Under the pieces are notes generated by a model, which saw nothing but the letters and a program-made list of their open reading frames with translations, was not told where the DNA came from and did not search any database. Source: an uncultured Akkermansia sp. (GTDB taxonomy: Bacteria > Verrucomicrobiota > Verrucomicrobiia > Verrucomicrobiales > Akkermansiaceae). Taken from it: 8,335 nucleotides of DNA. The stretch is taken from positions 1 to 8,335 of the forward strand of contig CAJGCY010000113.1 in NCBI GenBank assembly GCA_904501955.1, written 5' to 3'. Each line of letters opens with the position of its first letter. Position 1 is the stretch's first letter. Positions 3,816 to 8,335 of the stretch are shown here, piece after piece. Both the position numbers and the translations under genes were made by a program.

Positions 3816-6800
3816 ATGAAAACTTTACTGAAGAGCGTCTACACCCTGGCAGCCATGGGTATATGCCCGATGGCAACGGCACAGGAACCGCCGGCCGAAG
3901 CACCGGCGGGAAGCAACTATTCGATAACGCAGACAAATCTGATTCCCATGCTACACATGCCCTCGTACAATTTCTATGGCGACGAGGAGCTGACCATCAA
4001 CTTCCCCGCCGCGATGGTGGCGGAGGAAACGGTGGGGAAAGCGGTGGATGCCAAGTATTACAAGCTGTACCTGCGTGACAGCGGGAGCGTGCCGGAGCAC
4101 ACAGCCGTGTGGAAGTCCACCTCCGAAATCTGCATTACCGTACCGGATAAACACCAAGACCGCCTGGCCATCATGGTGCTGGAGGTACCGGAAGGCGTGC
4201 AGACCCACGATGGTCGCGCCGTGACACCGCAAAAGAAGCTGACCCCCATCAATGATTCACTGCCCACCCATAGGAGCGATTGCGACAAACCATACGTCTC
4301 GCGCGCGATTTTCGTGGGCTCGCGAGGTGAGGCATTCGATGCCCCGCTGGCGGAGCGCGTGGGGGAGGCCTACTTCTACCACAGCGAAACAAGAGCACAA
4401 ATGCCGGCCAATATGCGCCAAGCAACGGTGGGTGATGCCGTGGAGCACTGGGCTGCCTACCGTGATGCCTTTTACTACAACATGGAGGAAAGCAGCCCGG
4501 AGGAAATGCTCAAACTGCCGGTGGATACCCCCCTGCCACATACCTGGATATGTGAAGCACCGGCAAACGTCCGCCCCGGGGATACCATGGAGCTCATCCT
4601 GCCGCGAGCGGAGTTCAACCGGAAGACGGGGCAATTCGAGGATAGCGTCATCAAGAAAATCTACTATTCCGAACCGGATATCTACCTCAACGCGGACAGC
4701 GTATCGGTGGGCGTGTTCCGCGTCAACATCAGCTTTGATGTTCCCCTGCTCGTCAACGACCGCAACCAACCCGAGCTCGGGTTCGACCTCATCGTCTCCG
4801 ACAAGTGGAATGATGAGAAGCGCGAGCTGCGTGCGGAATGGAAAGACGGTGCCTGGCGCGCGACCATTAACGAGCGAGAGATTGTGCTGACCCCGGATTG
4901 GGAGGCAAGCAGCAAGCACCTCATCACCATCCCCACGGAAAACGGAGAGGCACAGCAAGCCTACACCCGCCTGATACTCACCGCAGACACCGGCGGAGAA
5001 AAAGCCAAGAAGGTATACCTGACCTGCAAGGGGTGTTACCGGATTCCGTTCGATTATGAATATGATGAGAAGGATGTGCCGATGAGCAAAACCACCCTCA
5101 TACCGGAGCCTCCCTGCATCCGCATGGATTTGGCGAGGGGCCACATGCGCCGCCATGCGGACACGGCCTTCCGCTGTGAGCACAGTGACCTGCGCAATGG
5201 CGAAGTGCGCGTGTGGAAGCTGGATGCCACGCCGGCAAATGTCATCCGCACCCTCACGGCGTACGAAAAATACTACTGCCACTACCGCTACGGCAGGAAC
5301 TTCAACCGCGCTTCCATACACACGGAAGAGAAGCCGAATGACCGCGTCAACCGCATGCGCGCCGTACCCACAGAGCTGCTGGTGGGCGTGCAGGCTGAGG
5401 CGCAGCAAGCCCTGGCAGGGGCAGAGGGCGAAACTACGCTGCGCGTGGCGGACATGTTCCGCGGGCAAGAGCTCGGGGGGCTGTACTTCATCGAGGCCAC
5501 GGGCGAATCCCTGCGCGTGGCGGATAATGATGCGCCCGTCGTGTGCCAAGGCGTTGTGCAATTGACGGACCTCGGGCTCATGTGGAAGCAAAACGGCAAT
5601 CGCGTTTTTGCCTGGGCTTATCAATTATCCGACGGCAAAGACGTGGCGGAGGGCAAATTAAGCCTGATGGATGCCAAGGGCAAGGTGCTGGCCGAGCTGA
5701 AGGTGGAAAACGGTGTGGCAAGCGGCGAATTCCCCGCTGAGACCGCATACCTGCACCTGAGCACAGCGGGAGACAGCGCCATATTCGTGCACGACGCCTA
5801 TGAAAGCGAATACTGCCCGGAGCGCGGGCACTACATCAGCCCGGACTTGGGCATCGCGGCGGAGGAAATGCCCCGCGCCCTCATTTACACCTTTGCGGAT
5901 AACTCCATTTACCGCCCCGGCGAAACCGCCCACCTCAAAGGCATCATCCGCTGGGTAAAGGACAACAAACTGAGCGCCGCACAGGTGAAAACCGTCACCG
6001 TAAGCGTCCACAACATGGGTAAAGAGGTGTACACCTGCAGCGTCACCCCGGATGCGGAGGGTAACTTCACCGTAGATGTGCCCACCAAGCACGTGGGCTC
6101 TCATGACGTACAGTTCACGGTTGAATATGAGGGCGACAGCGACAACACCAGCCCGGACCGCGCCTTGTTAGCCCCCTTGTGTGAAGACAAGGATGCCTTG
6201 GAATCCTCCCTGCCGCGCGAATCACGCAAAGCCTACATGACTTTGCAGGTGGAGGAATACCGCCGCAATGAGTTCGAGGTGCAAACCGAGCTGGACGTGA
6301 ATCTCGATGCCCTCACCGCCAAGCTCGATACCACCGCCACAAACTTCACCACCACCCCGGTGGCCAATGGAGAGGTGCGCTGGAGCATCTCGCTGCGCCG
6401 TAACAACTTCTACCCGGAGCAGTGGAGTGATTACTACTTCGGCCGTTTCACCTCACCGTGGCCTAAGTATGAGGCATACTACTGCCAGTCACCGTACGCA
6501 GGGTCGCTCGGGGTTCATTATGAATCCAACGCCGGCAAGCTGGATGCCAACGGCCACGGGCACACGGAATTCTCCCTGCCGGAGGACTCCGTATTCGGGC
6601 GCATGACGCTCACGGCCTATTCCTATGTGACCAACGGCAACCAGCAGAGCATCCGCAGCGCCAAACAGCTCACCTTCGACACCTCGGAGGTATACGTGGG
6701 CATACGCGAGGCGGACAACATCCACAAAGTGGGGGACAAGATGCCCGTGGAGTTCATTCTCGTGAAGCCGGACGGCAACGCGTGGGCAGGCGCCCCCATC

Positions 6801-8335
6801 ACCGGCACGCTGCGGGTGGAGCGCACCTCACACTACTCCTACCGCTATGGTGCCAAGGCTGCTTCCTCCGTGCAGAACATCAAGAACCACGAGGTGGTGC
6901 TGGAGCAGGAAATCAGCCTCACCGGCAGCAATAACCGCGTGGAGGTTCCGCTGCTGCATGCGGGTGAATATAAAATCACCATCTTCGGGCAAGATGAGAA
7001 GGGCAATCATTTTGAGTCCTCTGTAGAGCGTGACGTGTACGGCGAGAATGAATCCCCCTGGTACTACCACCATGACACCGGCTTGGAGCTCGTGGCGGAC
7101 AAAACCATGTACCACGCCGGTGACACCGCCCGCATACTGGTCAAAACCCCGGTGGATGCTGAGCTGCTGGTAACGGTGGAGCGCGGTAAGGTGCTGCGCA
7201 ACTACCGCCGCAAGATTACCGTAGCCAACCCCGTCATCGAGATACCGGTGGAGGCGGCAGACGCCCCCGTGGTTTACGTGAGCGTGAACTTGGTGCAGAG
7301 CGCGGAATCACGCCGCAAGAGCGGCATGCCCCTGCTCAAGAAAGGCGTGTGCCGCTTGCTCGTGGATACCGAGGAGAAGAAGCTGAGTGTGGCGCTGCAA
7401 GGGCCGCCGAGCAGCCTGCTGCCGGAAGACGCATGCACAGTCAGCGGCACGGTGTGTGATGCCGCCGGCACCGCCGTACCCAACGCGGATGTTGCCCTGT
7501 ACGCCGTGGATGAAGGCGCCCTGCAGGTGCGCGGCTACACCTTACCGAATCCCCACGGGCTCTTCTACAGCGCGGAGGGGCGTGCCGGCACCACCCCCAC
7601 CTACTCCGGCTTGGGTGAGCTCATTGAGCACAACTTGGCTGAGCGTGACTACGGCAACAAGGGCATATTCATCGGCGGCGGTGATGATGAGGGCAGCGAT
7701 GGCCCGGATATCGTGACGGATGAAGAAGCCATCCGCCTGCGTGAGAACTTCACCCCCTGTGCGCTGTGGCTGGGCAGCGTGAAGACGGATGCCGAGGGCA
7801 AGTTCAGCACCACCTACACCAACCCGGACACGCTGACTCGCTACCGCCTGATGGCCGTGGCCACCACGGCGGATCAGTTCGGCGCCGCGCAGGCTGCCTA
7901 CCACGTCATCAAGCCCATCATGCTCGAGCCCGTAGCACCGCAGGGCGCCACGGAGGGTGACTTGCTGCACCTGCCGGTCACGGTGAGCATGCTGGCGGAG
8001 GAGCTGCCGCAGGCTGCCGACGGCGCCGAGGTAACGTGGACGGTGAGCCTCACCGGCACCAACTGCGAGCTCCCTGAACCGCAGCAAAACGTCACCCTCA
8101 AGGGTAACAGCCCCGTCACCATCACCTTCCCCGTGCGCGTGAAAGATGCCGGTAAGGTGGAGCTGCAGTGGACAGTCAAGGCGGCGGATGCCAACGCCAC
8201 CGGCACGCTGGCACGCAGCAAAGACGGCGTGAAGCTCAGCTTCGAGGTCATACCGCCCACTCCCTTTGTGGCGGAAAACCTGTTCCACGCGTTCAAGGCG
8301 GGAGAAAGCCTGACGCTTGATGCGCTGCCGAAGAC
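3816..8335 (+). CDS. Exported alpha-2-macroglobulin-family protein, 3' end cut by window
   Basis: The frame is open from 3816 to the window end, giving 1506 codons with no stop. Residues 1-23 are a signal peptide (cleavage after ATA or ATAQ); no lipobox is seen. Residues 24 to about 690 are probably family-specific macroglobulin-like beta domains I cannot assign singly. Residues 697-775 match the MG2 domain, opening with SIYRPGETAHLKG; a VEEYRRNEFEV strand (812-822) follows. Residues about 1095-1236 match the bait-region/MG5-6 type domain, from YHAGDTARILVK (1099-1110) to the diagnostic YAVDEGAL (1229-1236). A Gly/Asp/Glu-rich loop at 1287-1298 is probably flexible. The alpha-2-macroglobulin core domain begins at 1309 (RENFTPCALW) and contains TDAEGKF and NPDTLTRYR. 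The thioester motif usually lies 200-250 residues after that point, hence beyond the window, so its presence is unknown. About 18 cysteines are spread through the exported part. Bacterial members are believed to trap proteases in the periplasm. The start is fixed by a TAA in frame at 3807-3809; no Shine-Dalgarno is seen. Confidence 0.93.
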   Translation, partial: MKTLLKSVYTLAAMGICPMATAQEPPAEAPAGSNYSITQTNLIPMLHMPSYNFYGDEELTINFPAAMVAEETVGKAVDAKYYKLYLRDSGSVPEHTAVWKSTSEICITVPDKHQDRLAIMVLEVPEGVQTHDGRAVTPQKKLTPINDSLPTHRSDCDKPYVSRAIFVGSRGEAFDAPLAERVGEAYFYHSETRAQMPANMRQATVGDAVEHWAAYRDAFYYNMEESSPEEMLKLPVDTPLPHTWICEAPANVRPGDTMELILPRAEFNRKTGQFEDSVIKKIYYSEPDIYLNADSVSVGVFRVNISFDVPLLVNDRNQPELGFDLIVSDKWNDEKRELRAEWKDGAWRATINEREIVLTPDWEASSKHLITIPTENGEAQQAYTRLILTADTGGEKAKKVYLTCKGCYRIPFDYEYDEKDVPMSKTTLIPEPPCIRMDLARGHMRRHADTAFRCEHSDLRNGEVRVWKLDATPANVIRTLTAYEKYYCHYRYGRNFNRASIHTEEKPNDRVNRMRAVPTELLVGVQAEAQQALAGAEGETTLRVADMFRGQELGGLYFIEATGESLRVADNDAPVVCQGVVQLTDLGLMWKQNGNRVFAWAYQLSDGKDVAEGKLSLMDAKGKVLAELKVENGVASGEFPAETAYLHLSTAGDSAIFVHDAYESEYCPERGHYISPDLGIAAEEMPRALIYTFADNSIYRPGETAHLKGIIRWVKDNKLSAAQVKTVTVSVHNMGKEVYTCSVTPDAEGNFTVDVPTKHVGSHDVQFTVEYEGDSDNTSPDRALLAPLCEDKDALESSLPRESRKAYMTLQVEEYRRNEFEVQTELDVNLDALTAKLDTTATNFTTTPVANGEVRWSISLRRNNFYPEQWSDYYFGRFTSPWPKYEAYYCQSPYAGSLGVHYESNAGKLDANGHGHTEFSLPEDSVFGRMTLTAYSYVTNGNQQSIRSAKQLTFDTSEVYVGIREADNIHKVGDKMPVEFILVKPDGNAWAGAPITGTLRVERTSHYSYRYGAKAASSVQNIKNHEVVLEQEISLTGSNNRVEVPLLHAGEYKITIFGQDEKGNHFESSVERDVYGENESPWYYHHDTGLELVADKTMYHAGDTARILVKTPVDAELLVTVERGKVLRNYRRKITVANPVIEIPVEAADAPVVYVSVNLVQSAESRRKSGMPLLKKGVCRLLVDTEEKKLSVALQGPPSSLLPEDACTVSGTVCDAAGTAVPNADVALYAVDEGALQVRGYTLPNPHGLFYSAEGRAGTTPTYSGLGELIEHNLAERDYGNKGIFIGGGDDEGSDGPDIVTDEEAIRLRENFTPCALWLGSVKTDAEGKFSTTYTNPDTLTRYRLMAVATTADQFGAAQAAYHVIKPIMLEPVAPQGATEGDLLHLPVTVSMLAEELPQAADGAEVTWTVSLTGTNCELPEPQQNVTLKGNSPVTITFPVRVKDAGKVELQWTVKAADANATGTLARSKDGVKLSFEVIPPTPFVAENLFHAFKAGESLTLDALPK

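Noticed and set aside
3664..4078. Short open frames on both strands overlapping the start of the alpha-2-macroglobulin gene
   Set aside because: They overlap the signal-peptide-encoding start of the large gene in other frames and show no features of their own.
4257..5624. Long minus-strand open frame (455 codons) opposite the alpha-2-macroglobulin gene
   Set aside because: Same shadow effect; no domain, no upstream promoter or ribosome site, and it lies fully inside a gene with clear family motifs.

Overview
The window looks like a chromosomal piece of a GC-rich, Gram-negative gut-type bacterium. The best guess is a member of Verrucomicrobiota, perhaps Akkermansia-like. This rests on an exported GH20 hexosaminidase with this architecture, a very large exported alpha-2-macroglobulin-like protein, and GC-rich codon usage alternating with AT-richer promoter zones. 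There is no rRNA or other phylogenetic marker, so the assignment is inference.

Layout: 1-370 is a non-coding upstream region holding one copy (A) of a roughly 190-bp repeat, followed by a promoter-like box and a strong Shine-Dalgarno sequence. 371-2416 (+) encodes a secreted GH20 beta-N-acetylhexosaminidase. A 12-bp stem-loop at 2441-2474 separates it from a convergent small gene, 3048-2509 (-), whose product has a GYF_2-like N-terminus and a DUF4177-like C-terminus. 3049-3815 is a long divergent intergenic region. It holds the small gene's promoter, a T5/A5-flanked palindrome, two more repeat copies (B, minus orientation, and C, plus orientation) placed head to head, and the leader of the next gene. 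3816 to the window end (+) encodes the first 1506 residues of an exported alpha-2-macroglobulin-family protein. It runs off the window just before the place where the thioester motif, if present, would lie.

Function: the two large proteins are predicted to be exported. One would release terminal N-acetylhexosamines from glycans such as mucin or chitin oligosaccharides. The other is of the class thought to trap host or competitor proteases in the periplasm. They are not one operon, because the minus-strand gene and its promoter region lie between them, so a joint role in living on host mucus is only a suggestion.

The most unusual content is the intergenic repeat family. The three copies contain short GC hairpins. 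The ones between A and B share a 30-bp exact block, and loops and some stems differ between copies while pairing is kept. Indels do not preserve any reading frame. All three copies are oriented with the same end (CCGATTTATCG) toward the start codon of the nearest gene, and all lie upstream of the candidate promoter rather than inside the leader. I do not recognise this family by name.
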